Source of the DNA: BOG-1155 sp050012495
GTDB taxonomy: Bacteria > Desulfobacterota > Syntrophorhabdia > Syntrophorhabdales > WCHB1-27
Reading direction: 5' to 3'
Assembly (NCBI GenBank): GCA_050012495.1
Contig: JBEKHB010000001.1
Coordinates: forward strand, 87,821 to 151,820
Length of the DNA stretch: 64,000 nt
The notes under the pieces are model-generated. The model saw only the letters and a list, made by a program, of their open reading frames with translations. It made no database searches and was not told the origin of the DNA. Below, one piece after another: positions 7,998 to 15,803 of the stretch. Both the position numbers and the translations under genes were made by a program. Position 1 is the first letter of the stretch. Each line of letters starts with the position of its first letter.

Positions 7998-8576
7998 ATG
8001 ACTTTCGAGGAACGCAGATTGAAACTGGTCCAGTTCAATACGGACTGGAAGTACCCGGGGGAGCTGGAATTCCTGAAGAAGACGCTCGACATCCGGCAAG
8101 GCGAGTCCGTGCTGGACTACGGCTGCGGCCTCGGCACGGCGGTCAAATACCTTAAAGAGCATACTCTCGGGGAGATTGCAGGGTACGACATCGAGAATTA
8201 CACCGGCGGACATCCGGACTGGTTCAGGGACCGTCCGGAGGGAACTTTCGACAAGGTCTACCTGATGCACAGCATCGGGACGTTCGAGCCCGTCTGGACC
8301 GAGCTTCTCAGGATCAACAGCCTTCTTAGACCTGGCGGGAAAGTCCTGGTCATCACGCCGAACAAAGACTTCATCACGCGGTTCAGGTACGAGACGCCGA
8401 AAGGGTTCATTGTGGACAAGGATGTCCTTCGGCACTTCACGTCCGACTGCCTGGAGTTCGCGCTGAAAGACTGCGGGTTCGTCGTCGAAAGGATCGGGGC
8501 GTTCGGACAGAGGCATGTTGACGGGATCTTTGAAAGGCTGTTCATAGAAGCGAGAACGGACGGACAAATACCGTGA
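7998..8576 (+). CDS. SAM-dependent methyltransferase (class I)
   Basis: 192 residues. Motif I is SVLDYGCGLGTAVKYL, the acidic motif II is AGYDIENYTGG, and a later DKVYLMHSIGTFEP and LLRPGGKVLVITPN are motifs IV and V. This is the UbiE-like Rossmann fold without a target-recognition domain. It probably methylates a small molecule or a modified base rather than acting as a restriction-type DNA methylase. It follows the glycosyltransferase closely (AGGAGAGGG site) and its stop overlaps the GTG of the next frame. A role in trimming or capping a DNA sugar is inference. Confidence 0.75.
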   Translation: MTFEERRLKLVQFNTDWKYPGELEFLKKTLDIRQGESVLDYGCGLGTAVKYLKEHTLGEIAGYDIENYTGGHPDWFRDRPEGTFDKVYLMHSIGTFEPVWTELLRINSLLRPGGKVLVITPNKDFITRFRYETPKGFIVDKDVLRHFTSDCLEFALKDCGFVVERIGAFGQRHVDGIFERLFIEARTDGQIP

Positions 8577-9007
8577 ACCAGAACCGGCGCACGACGATAC
8601 CCTTTGAAGCATTCGCCACCGCCGAAAGCCTTCCCCGTTGCGGTCCTTGCTCCTGGCGCTGGGAAGAGCCTACGCAACTCACTCAGGAACAACGGGAGGA
8701 CAAACAACCGCAGGGTACGCCGCTCTATTGCCGTCTGCTGTTCAATGCCTCGACTTGCCTTGGACCGTGTGCCAAAAATGAACTGCTGAAGCTGTGCCAA
8801 AATGAGGCTCATAAGGTTTCTGTGTACTTTCTATGCCTACGTGATGGCACACTTACACCTACGAAGCGAGGGGCGAGCTGGCAGCCAAGGATCACGCATT
8901 ACCATGAAAAAGGAACGACAAAATCAGCCGTGACTGTAAGGAGTCGGCTGCATTGCCGGGTCATGTGCCAGTATTTGTGCACCTTTCCTAATATACCTTC
9001 TCCTTGA
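8573..9007 (+). CDS. Cysteine-rich hypothetical protein, possibly chimeric
   Basis: 144 residues starting at a GTG that overlaps the methyltransferase stop. The first ten residues (NQNRRTTIPF) echo the glycosyltransferase tail NQNPYGRTMTIPF. Next comes RCGPCSWRW and, further on, LYCRLL and CLGPCAKNE, suggesting a zinc site. The C-terminal 60 residues look unselected and overlap the convergent gene at 8988. It could be a real small zinc protein with a random extension, or debris of a glycosyltransferase paralogue joined to another gene. Confidence 0.4.
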   Translation: MNQNRRTTIPFEAFATAESLPRCGPCSWRWEEPTQLTQEQREDKQPQGTPLYCRLLFNASTCLGPCAKNELLKLCQNEAHKVSVYFLCLRDGTLTPTKRGASWQPRITHYHEKGTTKSAVTVRSRLHCRVMCQYLCTFPNIPSP

Positions 9008-9539
9008 TCCCGATTGTGGCTTTATACGCATTGCCGGCGATTATTGCAGTTTGTGCTACGCTCTTTTCGTGGTAGTCATTAAGGTCCTGTGGATAATCGT
9101 AGATGCCGTAATTCTGCAATTCGTTCAATACTACGGAGTAGTAGCAGGCCGCCGCCTGAAGAGCTTGGGTCATGTCCGGTACATGGCTTTTTAACCTGAC
9201 TTCGATGTGCGCGATGTCTTTGTCCCGATAGCTCTTGATTTCCCTGTGGTAGGCCGACCATTCTTGTTCGGTCATACGAATTGCCTTCAGGAACTGCCTC
9301 TTGAAGCTGACAGGATCGTGCACGACTCGCTTCCAATGCAAGTCATCCTTATGATTCCCAAACAGGTGGGACCAATCCAAAATCGCGAGTTCAATGGCGT
9401 TGTTGTACATATGAATCCAAAAATTACGCTTCTCAGAGTCGTTAACGTAATCGCCGAGAACCCGATGAAAAGAGAGATTGCGAGCAAAGTCTCCGCACTT
9501 GGTCGCTACTCGAAAAAGCAGGTACTCTCTTTTGTCCAT
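8988..9539 (-). CDS. Hypothetical protein, HEPN/AbiU2-like candidate
   Basis: 183 residues, mostly helical. The order of features FHRVLGDYVN, FWIHMYNNAIELAILDWSH and REIKSYRDKDIAH resembles HEPN-type ribonuclease proteins of the AbiU2 kind, where an R-x(4-6)-H motif is catalytic: here R-DKDIA-H. The start has GGAAGG upstream on the minus strand. It is AT-richer than the phage genes around it and lies with two other minus-strand cargo genes. A role in abortive infection is inferred only from motif and context. Confidence 0.6.
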   Translation of the reverse strand: MDKREYLLFRVATKCGDFARNLSFHRVLGDYVNDSEKRNFWIHMYNNAIELAILDWSHLFGNHKDDLHWKRVVHDPVSFKRQFLKAIRMTEQEWSAYHREIKSYRDKDIAHIEVRLKSHVPDMTQALQAAACYYSVVLNELQNYGIYDYPQDLNDYHEKSVAQTAIIAGNAYKATIGIKEKVY

Positions 9540-9715
9540 GCCCTTTTTCCTTCCTCACACAACAACAGGCCTAACCGGCGCGAAACCCCGCGGCCAATAA
9601 CCTTCTAAGCTTCCGGAATGCACCGACCAATATGTCCCACGTGTTTTCGCGTCCGGTTCAGGTCATCGTTAGCCCATAAGCGCAAACTGATCGGAGACTG
9701 TACAGCATGGCGCAA

Positions 9716-10405
9716 TTAAGCCATAGCGACGAGATATGATGGCAAATATAGGCCATACTTGTCCGAGTAGATATGGCCATCTGCTGAGTATCTATACGAC
9801 GGCGGATGGACTCGTAGTCCATATCCGCGTAGTACAGATAGCGGAATTTCACCGCAAAAAGATTGACCATTCAGAGGGTTACACCAAGTCAGCGGAGTGG
9901 CGGTATGATTCATATATCGCTGTCGAGGGTGGGCAAGCAGGCCACCTTGCGTGATGTCTTCTAGATCTCTGACGTTAAGCCGGAATGGCTCGTGAACGAT
10001 GTCTCTCAGTAGATTCTTCGGAATTTGAACGGATTCACTCTGAGTGTACCGGTAGGAGTCGATGACTTTTTTCATTTCAGATAAAGCTTCAGACAAGATA
10101 CTGTTTGTACTCTTTGTAAGATCACTGTGGAGGGATCTTACGTATCTTTCTAGAATCTGCATGGAATTTACGTTTTGTGCATGATTATCGACCTTCTGGA
10201 AATCAGTGATCATAGGGCCCACTTTGTCGATGACGATGCTATTTGTTCGTGAGGATTCCAGCAGACTGGACTGAAGCTCCTCTAGTTTACCAATAGAGTC
10301 TTTGATCTGCCGCAAATCTCTCTCAATGCTGAATCCTGAAGCAAAAGATGATAAACCTGCAAACGATCCAGCTATGTTTAAACCGTTGAGCAGTAATTCC
10401 CACAT
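9716..10405 (-). CDS. Hypothetical protein with N-terminal hydrophobic segment and coiled coil
   Basis: 229 residues, family not recognised. Residues 1-28 are glycine- and alanine-rich and hydrophobic (GLNIAGSFAGLSSFASGF), possibly a membrane anchor. Residues 30-125 form a long amphipathic helix (DLRQIKDSIGKLEELQSSLL). The C-terminal part is rich in Tyr, Pro and Gly. GGAGGAG lies 7 bases upstream of the start. As a cargo gene on the minus strand beside the HEPN-like gene, it could be a membrane effector or sensor, but nothing in the sequence proves it. Confidence 0.6.
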   Translation of the reverse strand: MWELLLNGLNIAGSFAGLSSFASGFSIERDLRQIKDSIGKLEELQSSLLESSRTNSIVIDKVGPMITDFQKVDNHAQNVNSMQILERYVRSLHSDLTKSTNSILSEALSEMKKVIDSYRYTQSESVQIPKNLLRDIVHEPFRLNVRDLEDITQGGLLAHPRQRYMNHTATPLTWCNPLNGQSFCGEIPLSVLRGYGLRVHPPSYRYSADGHIYSDKYGLYLPSYLVAMA

Positions 10406-11293
10406 CTCGGCACTCCTCCGTGGGGCTAACTATTTTTTTAAACTCAATATACATTTTCTCCGATTCTACGCTATGACCGACAAAGAATCAACAAAAAAGG
10501 AGGTCACAAAACGGCTCCCGGACGAGTCTCACTGCGTATAATATGAAATACGGCTTGGATAAACTTCCCGAGTTTAATTCGGCGGTTTTGTTATCCTGTC
10601 GGGTTTGAAGGTCATCGCCTTGCGCCCGGATAGCATCATTACCAACAAAAAGGCGGCGAGGGCGATGACCAGGCTGAATCACGGACTGCAGGAAGTTGTC
10701 CATACTTTACTGCACCTGCACCACTCGATGAAAGGCAATGACCTCGTCACTCGTCGATTGCCATAGATACTGTCTCTTGCGTTGAGCTTGGTTTCTTTGG
10801 GACTCTTGTAAGGGGAAATTAGCGTCCACGTCGCCCCGAGGAGACCTCCAGGAGCTCGCGGACAGGGCCCTCTCGACCCCTCCGGAGGGTGGAGAAGGCC
10901 CTTTTCTGTGTCCATCCTCCCCGACCGACCCCACAGGAGCCTCCGGGAAACGAGAAAGGGCAGCTCCTAAGGCTATGATACCCCCTCCCTTCTGGGAAAA
11001 GAGCCATCAGTTACTAACTAGCATCCGGAGGCCTACCGAGGATCCTGCCCGCGGTGGTGACGGCCGCCGCGACCTCAAGGCCTTCCAGGTCGACGCGAAT
11101 CCTTCCCCTTTTATGGAGTCCGTCCTTACCGCGGCGGCTGTTTTGATGTCTAACTCGGGTGCCGAACACTTTATATATTCGTATGTAGATGGAACGACGG
11201 TGGCCGTGGCTACGGGCAGGAGCTGCGAGCCGGAGAAACTTTGATTTCTCGGTATACTATAGCGAGACAGTCGCAACAGAAAAGGAGAACGTT
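10406..11293. other. Intergenic region with inverted repeat, no confident gene
   Basis: Nearly 900 bases with only weak, unselected frames. A perfect 10-base inverted repeat, GGTCATCGCC at 10610-10619 and GGCGATGACC at 10661-10670, is separated by 41 bases. Near 11228-11250 the imperfect palindrome CCGGAGAAA/TTTCTCGG followed by TATACT could be an operator-promoter for the gene at 11294. Confidence 0.35.
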
Positions 11294-11605
11294 ATGAACG
11301 GTACCGAAGGACAGGAAAAAAGAGCACTGCAAGAACTACGTAAGGAACTTCTAGAAGGTGGCTACATTGCCCACGAAACTGCCTCGGGCATCACGAGACA
11401 GATCATCGGCCAAGGGCTAGGGAGCCTAACGGACAACCAAAGAGATGTGTACCGCTGGTACATAGAGCTACTGTTCGAAAACGACGAGGTCCTGTGCCGG
11501 CGCTGCCAGAGCCCTATTACCGATCTCCCCATGAATGAACGTTATATGCTTATAAGAACCGGGTACTGCCCTCTCTGTGACTACCGGATGGGGAAGAATG
11601 ATTGA
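11294..11605 (+). CDS. Small zinc-ribbon phage protein
   Basis: 103 residues. A helical N-terminal half (RALQELRKELLEGGYIAHE, GSLTDNQRDVYRWYIELLFE) is followed by LCRRCQSPI and GYCPLCDYRM, two CxxC pairs 36 residues apart that make a zinc ribbon. The ATG at 11294 has AAAGGAGAA upstream; the longer frame from 11189 is not supported. Similar small zinc proteins occur in phage early regions; the function is unknown. Confidence 0.65.
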   Translation: MNGTEGQEKRALQELRKELLEGGYIAHETASGITRQIIGQGLGSLTDNQRDVYRWYIELLFENDEVLCRRCQSPITDLPMNERYMLIRTGYCPLCDYRMGKND

Positions 11606-12030
11606 TTGTCCCGTGGGGCGAGGGGCCGACGCATCGATGCTCTACAGTCGGTCGATCCCCAGGGAAGATATTTTTCAAGCACATCGGAGGGCTGAATGGG
11701 CAGATTCCTCGGGCTCGGGGGTTCACAGATACGGAAGGGGTCTTTGGGATTCCCGACATTGAGTCGGAGCTGCCATCACGGGGATAGCCGTGGGGCAGCC
11801 GGTGCGCATCGGGTTGCTCAGCCTCCTTCCGGTCCCGATATCTCTTCTAGTCGCCGAGCTCCTCAAGCACATCAGCGAGCTGCTTATAGACCGGTGCCGG
11901 ATCCCCCGACTGATGTGGCATCTTTCCGAGTCGGGCCGCCCGAAGGCGAGCCTCACGAGGACGTCGGGTATTACGGTCTCGGGGATCCCTGATACCTTTA
12001 CGCCCCGATAGTTGCTGAGGATCGCCTGTA
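11606..12030. other. Intergenic region, possible remnant
   Basis: No complete gene. A short minus-strand frame ending with the peptide SGDPAPVYKQLADVLEELGD near 11858-11917 looks protein-like but has no good start. Several plus-strand frames here lack ribosome-binding sites. Confidence 0.3.
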
Positions 12031-12744
12031 TTATCCTCCTTCTCCTTTTGGATTCTTGCGGCGAGCCTTTCTGGCTGCGCGTTCCCGGCTTATCTTGATT
12101 CCCAACTGTTTGGTGGTATTTCTTAGCTTTTCGGGAGGCATGCCTATTAGAGGTGGGAGTCTGTCCGCATCTCTCAACTGATCGATCCATTTGGATTCGT
12201 TGGTTGCCAGTATATAGGCCAGGAAATCAGCCGCCTGCAAAGGAATGCCAAAAGGGTCTTTCTTGCTTAGAAAAGTGATTGAGGCCAACTTATGATTTGC
12301 GGGATCGGCTATGATATTGTTCATGCTTCTTGAGATGAATTCGGTGTTCGGCTGTCCGGACTCATATATCAAAGCAACGGGGGGGAGTGGCTTCTCTATC
12401 GCCAGATTATTAATCAATCCGGCGCACAGATGGGCACAGGTCGCATACGCATTCCCAAGCTGATTCGTGAACTTGTCAGATGTATTTTCCCTGAACTCCA
12501 GCGGGTTTACAGACCACGCCACTGGCAGTAAGCGCCTCGCGAGAATAGCATGGATTAAGGGGCGCTTGAGTTGTTCACACTCTGGGTCATGAGTGTGAAA
12601 GTACGGAATGCCAGCGTTCCTTAGATGAATCATCCACTCTTCTACAAACGACTTCCATGTTTCTGCATCACCGACCCAACCTGCCACCACAAGAAGAGAT
12701 GAACCGCCATGCGTGCCGCTTTCGTCTAGATAAGCGTAGAGCAC
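12031..12744 (-). CDS. DUF3800 domain protein
   Basis: 237 residues. The N-terminal YAYLDESGTHGG is the DUF3800 signature (an RNase H-like fold with Asp-Glu), supported later by SKKDPFGIPLQAADFLAYIL, whose Asp completes the acidic site. The C-terminal 30 residues are very basic. The start is placed at a GTG (12744) because AAAGGAG lies 6 bases before it; the ATG 27 bases further upstream has no site. DUF3800 proteins are common in phages and genomic islands and are predicted nucleases. It is the third minus-strand cargo gene of this segment. Confidence 0.75.
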   Translation of the reverse strand: MLYAYLDESGTHGGSSLLVVAGWVGDAETWKSFVEEWMIHLRNAGIPYFHTHDPECEQLKRPLIHAILARRLLPVAWSVNPLEFRENTSDKFTNQLGNAYATCAHLCAGLINNLAIEKPLPPVALIYESGQPNTEFISRSMNNIIADPANHKLASITFLSKKDPFGIPLQAADFLAYILATNESKWIDQLRDADRLPPLIGMPPEKLRNTTKQLGIKISRERAARKARRKNPKGEGG

Positions 12745-12832
12745 TGCTATCTCCTTTACGTTCTGCTCCATCTGGAAGGGATGCCAGTGGTTCTATCCTT
12801 TTGTCGCGGAACTGCAAGGGAATGTTGTTATT

Positions 12833-13154
12833 TTGTTGCCTGACGAGCCTCTGGTTCCGCAATCATTACCAATCGTAGCACTTGGTATCGGCTCCGTCGA
12901 GCAAAATCTAGCAGTACGGGAAGCTATGCTCACAGCGCCTCAGAAAGAGTTGGAACATTCACACAATGCAGGTGTCCGTCAGGACGGCCGGAAGAGGCGA
13001 GGCTGTCTATCGCACCCGGGTTTGTCGAAAAGGCCGCAACGATGTTATTACGCCGGCTCTTCGGCACAACGATAACAATAAAGCAAGAGTCCTTCGGCGG
13101 CGGAAGAACAAAGACCGTAAACCATACGGCCGCACGATGACCATTCCGTTCTAA
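12833..13154 (+). pseudogene. Decayed second copy of the glycosyltransferase 3' end, joined to another fragment
   Basis: From 13042, MLLRRLFGTTITIKQESFGG and RTKTVNH align with LFLRRQFGSVISMKEGMYGG and GAKTVNQ of the gene at 7219, then a frame change leads to YGRTMTIPF and a stop at 13152-13154. The preceding frame (12833-13041; PIVALGIGSVEQNLAVREAM) looks once-coding but is not recognised. Together these are remnants of a second modification locus. Confidence 0.55.
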
Positions 13155-13156
13155 TC

Positions 13157-13174
13157 CGTGTCAAAAATCATGCC
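13157..13174 (+). repeat. Short direct repeat, copy 1
   Basis: CGTGTCAAAAATCATGCC matches copy 2 at 13445-13462 in 17 of 18 bases, in the same orientation. The pair brackets an AT-rich 270-base stretch. Confidence 0.5.
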
Positions 13175-13208
13175 ATAAAATATGACCCCTGATGCCAAAT
13201 GGTTAATA

Positions 13209-13279
13209 TTATCAAGTATTTACGAAATAGTCTACAAGGCCCTATAGTGCATTTTGCCGGCATCACCCATATAATAATA
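13209..13279 (+). repeat. Conserved 70-base element, copy A
   Basis: The blocks ATCAAGTATTTA, GTCTACAAGGC, ATTTTGC and ATATAATA recur in the same order and spacing at 40528-40599, with about 70% identity. It is non-coding. The second copy lies just after the duplicated clamp fragment, which suggests both derive from related phage elements. Confidence 0.6.
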
Positions 13280-13444
13280 CCTTGAATTTTTTCAAACGCT
13301 GATATACGAAAGCTGTTCTGTCTTACTCTCCCAAAGCTGTTGTGGCTGAACACCTCAAAAGGAGGCTATACTAAACTTCTGATTTAATATACAAGCTTTT
13401 TGCAAAAGATGTCTGCCGGGAAGCTGCAAAAAAAACAACAAATT

Positions 13445-13462
13445 CGTGTCAAAAACCATGCC
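13445..13462 (+). repeat. Short direct repeat, copy 2
   Basis: CGTGTCAAAAACCATGCC, one base different from copy 1 at 13157. Confidence 0.5.
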
Positions 13463-13524
13463 TCAAGGTCTTTTTTACGAACAACAAAATAATGCATATA
13501 TGCGTAAGTATTGGTGTTTTTCTC

Positions 13525-13553
13525 TTGACACCTATCTTAATATGCGAGATAAT
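13525..13553 (+). promoter_or_regulatory. Strong sigma70-type promoter
   Basis: TTGACA at 13525-13530, a 17-base AT-rich spacer and GATAAT at 13548-13553. It points to the long operon of small phage genes starting at 14056, with a 450-base leader in between. Confidence 0.6.
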
Positions 13554-13734
13554 ATAATTATGGAAATCACACAAAAACAGGAAACCAAGCAGGACGAAAA
13601 CCGCAGCATCAGGCTCGCGGGCCGGTCCTTGAATCCTGTTAATCCTGGCGGCGGCCAGGTTGATGCCGGGACCTCTGACAGCCCGGATATAGTCCGTACC
13701 CAGCACACCCATCGGGCCGCTTAATAGCACCCAA

Positions 13735-13990
13735 AAGACTGACTGGGGAGCCTCACCAGTCAGGTGTATGCCACGAAGCAGTACGTCGATCCGGGAAGCG
13801 TGACCGGGGCAGCGACCCCATTCCCCCTTCAAATCATTCACTCTCAAAATCTATTGGAGACGCCAGACGCGACTCAATTCGCAAGCCGGACGATGAGCGG
13901 GCGAAAGCCAGCATCCACCTGATGAGGAACGGGCGAAGTCCTGAGACGGGCCGTAAGCCGGCAATAGCGCTCAGGCAGTGGTCGCCGGAT
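13735..13990 (+). ncRNA. Candidate structured leader RNA
   Basis: Non-coding stretch between the promoter at 13525 and the first gene at 14056. It has a perfect 8-base stem, CTGACTGG with CCAGTCAG (about 13738-13763), then repeated motifs ending in GATGAG-CGGGCGAA (about 13891 and 13921) within a GCCGG/CCGGC-rich fold. No known riboswitch or ribozyme core was recognised; a hammerhead was considered and rejected because stem II cannot form. Confidence 0.3.
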
Positions 13991-14055
13991 AGTGTCCGGC
14001 TATGAAGATGGCCGCTACCAAGGCCGAAACCAAATCCGTTAAAAGGAGAGAGCAG

Positions 14056-14241
14056 ATGAAAACGATGGTCGAGGAAGTTCAGGAAATGAGAGATCAGGCA
14101 ATAAAAGCGTCAGAGGGTGACGAAGCTGCGGCGCAGTATCTCTGCCCGATGTTCGGAAGCTTGACGCAGGATATGTGCAAGGGGCTCACGATAGGTCTCA
14201 AGGTCGCGGTTGGTGTCATGTTGAGCAAGAATCTCAAATAG
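14056..14241 (+). CDS. Small hypothetical phage protein (61 aa)
   Basis: Unrecognised. A charged N-terminal helix (MVEEVQEMRDQAIKASEGDE) and a more hydrophobic C-terminal half (KGLTIGLKVAVGVMLSKNL) with two cysteines. The ATG at 14056 has AAGGAG 8 bases upstream; an in-frame ATG at 14002 is possible. It is the first gene after the structured leader. Confidence 0.55.
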   Translation: MKTMVEEVQEMRDQAIKASEGDEAAAQYLCPMFGSLTQDMCKGLTIGLKVAVGVMLSKNLK

Positions 14242-14303
14242 GGGGATGACGATGAAGAAGAAAAGCAGGAATAGCAAGCAAATCGTGATCTTAGGAGGCT
14301 ATC

Positions 14304-14519
14304 ATGGCCCAAAATCCAAGTAGGTGGAATCGAGCGGATGGGTTCAGGGTGCTGGAGGCGTTCGCCAGCGATCCGGCGTTTGTCGAACTGGCGGACTATG
14401 AGCTTACGGCGGAACACTTTCTTGACCTGGGCCTGGGCTATTGCCGGAGCAGGAAAGCAAAAGCGGCGTTCGCCAGGGTGATGAAGGAACGCTACAGCGT
14501 GGAGGTGCGGAATGTTTAA
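14304..14519 (+). CDS. Small hypothetical phage protein (71 aa)
   Basis: Unrecognised. Helical, with FRVLEAFASDPAFVELADYE and a basic C-terminus (RSRKAKAAFARVMKERY). TAGGAGG precedes the ATG. Its last 8 bases overlap the next gene. A 25-codon frame at 14247 lies just upstream and may be a leader peptide or nothing. Confidence 0.6.
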   Translation: MAQNPSRWNRADGFRVLEAFASDPAFVELADYELTAEHFLDLGLGYCRSRKAKAAFARVMKERYSVEVRNV

Positions 14520-14721
14520 GAAGGTGATCGTGAAATACACGGAAGAAACTGGTCAGAACGTCCAGGAGCTGCTGCTTGAGCACGTCGGCTCCGAGGATCT
14601 CAAAACGGTGATGGTTCTCAGGCAGCGCCCTGCCACCCCTCACGAAGTTCTCCTCTTCCACGCCGGCTACGGGCGCATGATCGATTTCGAGAAACCAAAC
14701 CCAGGGAGGATCGAGCGATGA
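14512..14721 (+). CDS. Small hypothetical phage protein (69 aa)
   Basis: Unrecognised alpha/beta protein starting MFKKVIVKYTEETGQNVQEL, with RQRPATPHEVLLFHAGYG in the middle. It overlaps both neighbours (8 bases upstream, ATGA downstream), so it belongs to a tightly packed operon. Confidence 0.6.
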   Translation: MFKKVIVKYTEETGQNVQELLLEHVGSEDLKTVMVLRQRPATPHEVLLFHAGYGRMIDFEKPNPGRIER

Positions 14722-14963
14722 CAAGGGCTGACTTTCTCAACCTGGTACGTGCAGCAACCGAGAGGGGCAGCCTCGATGAGTCCGCCCCTCTCGACGGCAT
14801 CGCCCTTCATCACGAGCGCCGGATGGTCTCGAAGGCCGGCGCCGTCGGCTTTCTCAAGTGGCAGGCTCTGCAATTCGACGGGACCTGGGATGCGGAGGAG
14901 CTTGAAAGGTGCGCGATCTACTTCCGGCGCGTCGATCTGGTGGAGGTGCTCGATGGACGATGA
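14718..14963 (+). CDS. Small hypothetical phage protein (81 aa)
   Basis: Unrecognised. FLNLVRAATERGSLDESAPL and GAVGFLKWQALQFDGTWDAE suggest a compact helical fold. The start overlaps the preceding stop (ATGA) and the end overlaps the next gene by 11 bases. Confidence 0.6.
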   Translation: MTRADFLNLVRAATERGSLDESAPLDGIALHHERRMVSKAGAVGFLKWQALQFDGTWDAEELERCAIYFRRVDLVEVLDGR

Positions 14964-15114
14964 TTGCGTTTGCAAGGGAAGAGGGTGGCTTGTGGTTGAC
15001 GTTGATAACACCGGAACTCTCCGCGTGGAGAAATGCGACGCTTGCGACAAATACGAAAACGATAGAGTGGCCGAACAAGCCGCTCTGGAGATTCTCGCAG
15101 AGTTGATCCGGTAG
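14953..15114 (+). CDS. Small cysteine-containing phage protein (53 aa)
   Basis: Starts MDDDCVCKGRGWLVVDV and continues with VEKCDACDKYEND. The CxC and CxxC pairs lie on either side of a beta-hairpin, as in a rubredoxin-like or zinc knuckle. The start inside the previous gene has GGAGGTG upstream. Family not recognised. Confidence 0.6.
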   Translation: MDDDCVCKGRGWLVVDVDNTGTLRVEKCDACDKYENDRVAEQAALEILAELIR

Positions 15115-15180
15115 GCGCGGGGGCGGCATCTCCCGCACACAGGAAAGGGACGCAGCCGAAAGGTCGCGAGGGTCCGCCTG

Positions 15181-15208
15181 GAGCCGCAGACGCGGCTCAA
15201 TCTTTTTT
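15181..15208 (+). terminator. Hairpin with T run ahead of the PC4-like gene
   Basis: GAGCCGC-AGAC-GCGGCTC (15181-15198) followed by AATC and six T at 15203-15208. It lies only 13 bases before the next start, so it may attenuate transcription between two parts of the operon. Confidence 0.55.
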
Positions 15209-15220
15209 CAGGAGGGTGTT

Positions 15221-15466
15221 ATGGCAGAGGAGATCGGAACCATCGAAAAGGCAAACAGCAAGATGGCGATCAAGGTGCGCGTCGACGAGTACAACGGCAA
15301 GGCATACGCGGACATCCGCAATTACTACCTCAACGACGACGGGGACTACGCGCCGACAAAGAAGGGTGTGGCCTTCTACAGCGTCGAGGATCTCTCCCAG
15401 GCGATCCTCTTCCTTCAGGCCGCCCGCGAGAAGCTGGCTGCAACGCTGGCGAAGAAGGCAGCGTAG
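15221..15466 (+). CDS. PC4/p15-like single-stranded DNA-binding protein
   Basis: 81 residues with the PC4 fold signature: IKVRVDEYNGKAYADIRNYY, then DDGDYAPTKKGVAFYSVEDL. The beta-sheet with YADIR and PTKKG is the ssDNA-binding face in the transcription coactivator p15 family. Bacterial and phage members bind single strands during replication or transcription. It follows an attenuator-like hairpin and starts with GGAGGGTG upstream. It is next to a DUF2958 gene. Confidence 0.8.
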   Translation: MAEEIGTIEKANSKMAIKVRVDEYNGKAYADIRNYYLNDDGDYAPTKKGVAFYSVEDLSQAILFLQAAREKLAATLAKKAA

Positions 15467-15468
15467 CC

Positions 15469-15792
15469 ATGCAACTGATGACGAAGGCAATTGAACAAGC
15501 GGCACAGGCGCAGTATCCGAAGGGCAGCGACCTGGAGAGCCAGAAGGTCGTCGCCAAGTTTTTCAATCCCACCGGCGCGTGGACGTGGTACCTGATGAAC
15601 CAGGACCCCGCGGACCCTGACTACCTGTGGGGGATCGTCAAGGGGTTCGAAGTCGAGATCGGCAGCTTCTCGCTGTCAGAACTGCAATCGTTCAAGGGGC
15701 AGTTCGGCCTGGGGATCGAGAGAGACCTGTATTTCACGCCGAAGCCGGCGAAGGAAATATGGGACAACCTGCTGGCCGGAAAACATGTCTAA
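15469..15792 (+). CDS. DUF2958 domain protein
   Basis: 107 residues matching DUF2958 throughout: VAKFFNPTGAWTWYLMNQDP, YLWGIVKGFEVEIGSFSLSE and GIERDLYFTPKP. The family is widespread on plasmids and phages and has no known activity. The gene begins 2 bases after the PC4-like stop, so the two are co-expressed. Confidence 0.8.
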   Translation: MQLMTKAIEQAAQAQYPKGSDLESQKVVAKFFNPTGAWTWYLMNQDPADPDYLWGIVKGFEVEIGSFSLSELQSFKGQFGLGIERDLYFTPKPAKEIWDNLLAGKHV

Positions 15793-15803
15793 GGGGGTGC
15801 GCC

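Noticed and set aside
7998..8576. Restriction-type DNA methyltransferase
   Set aside because: It has no target-recognition domain or DPPY/PCQ catalytic motif; only the general SAM-binding fold is visible.
13890..13960. Hammerhead ribozyme (CTGATGAG followed by CGAA)
   Set aside because: The bases between the two core pieces cannot form stem II and no cleavage-site context fits.
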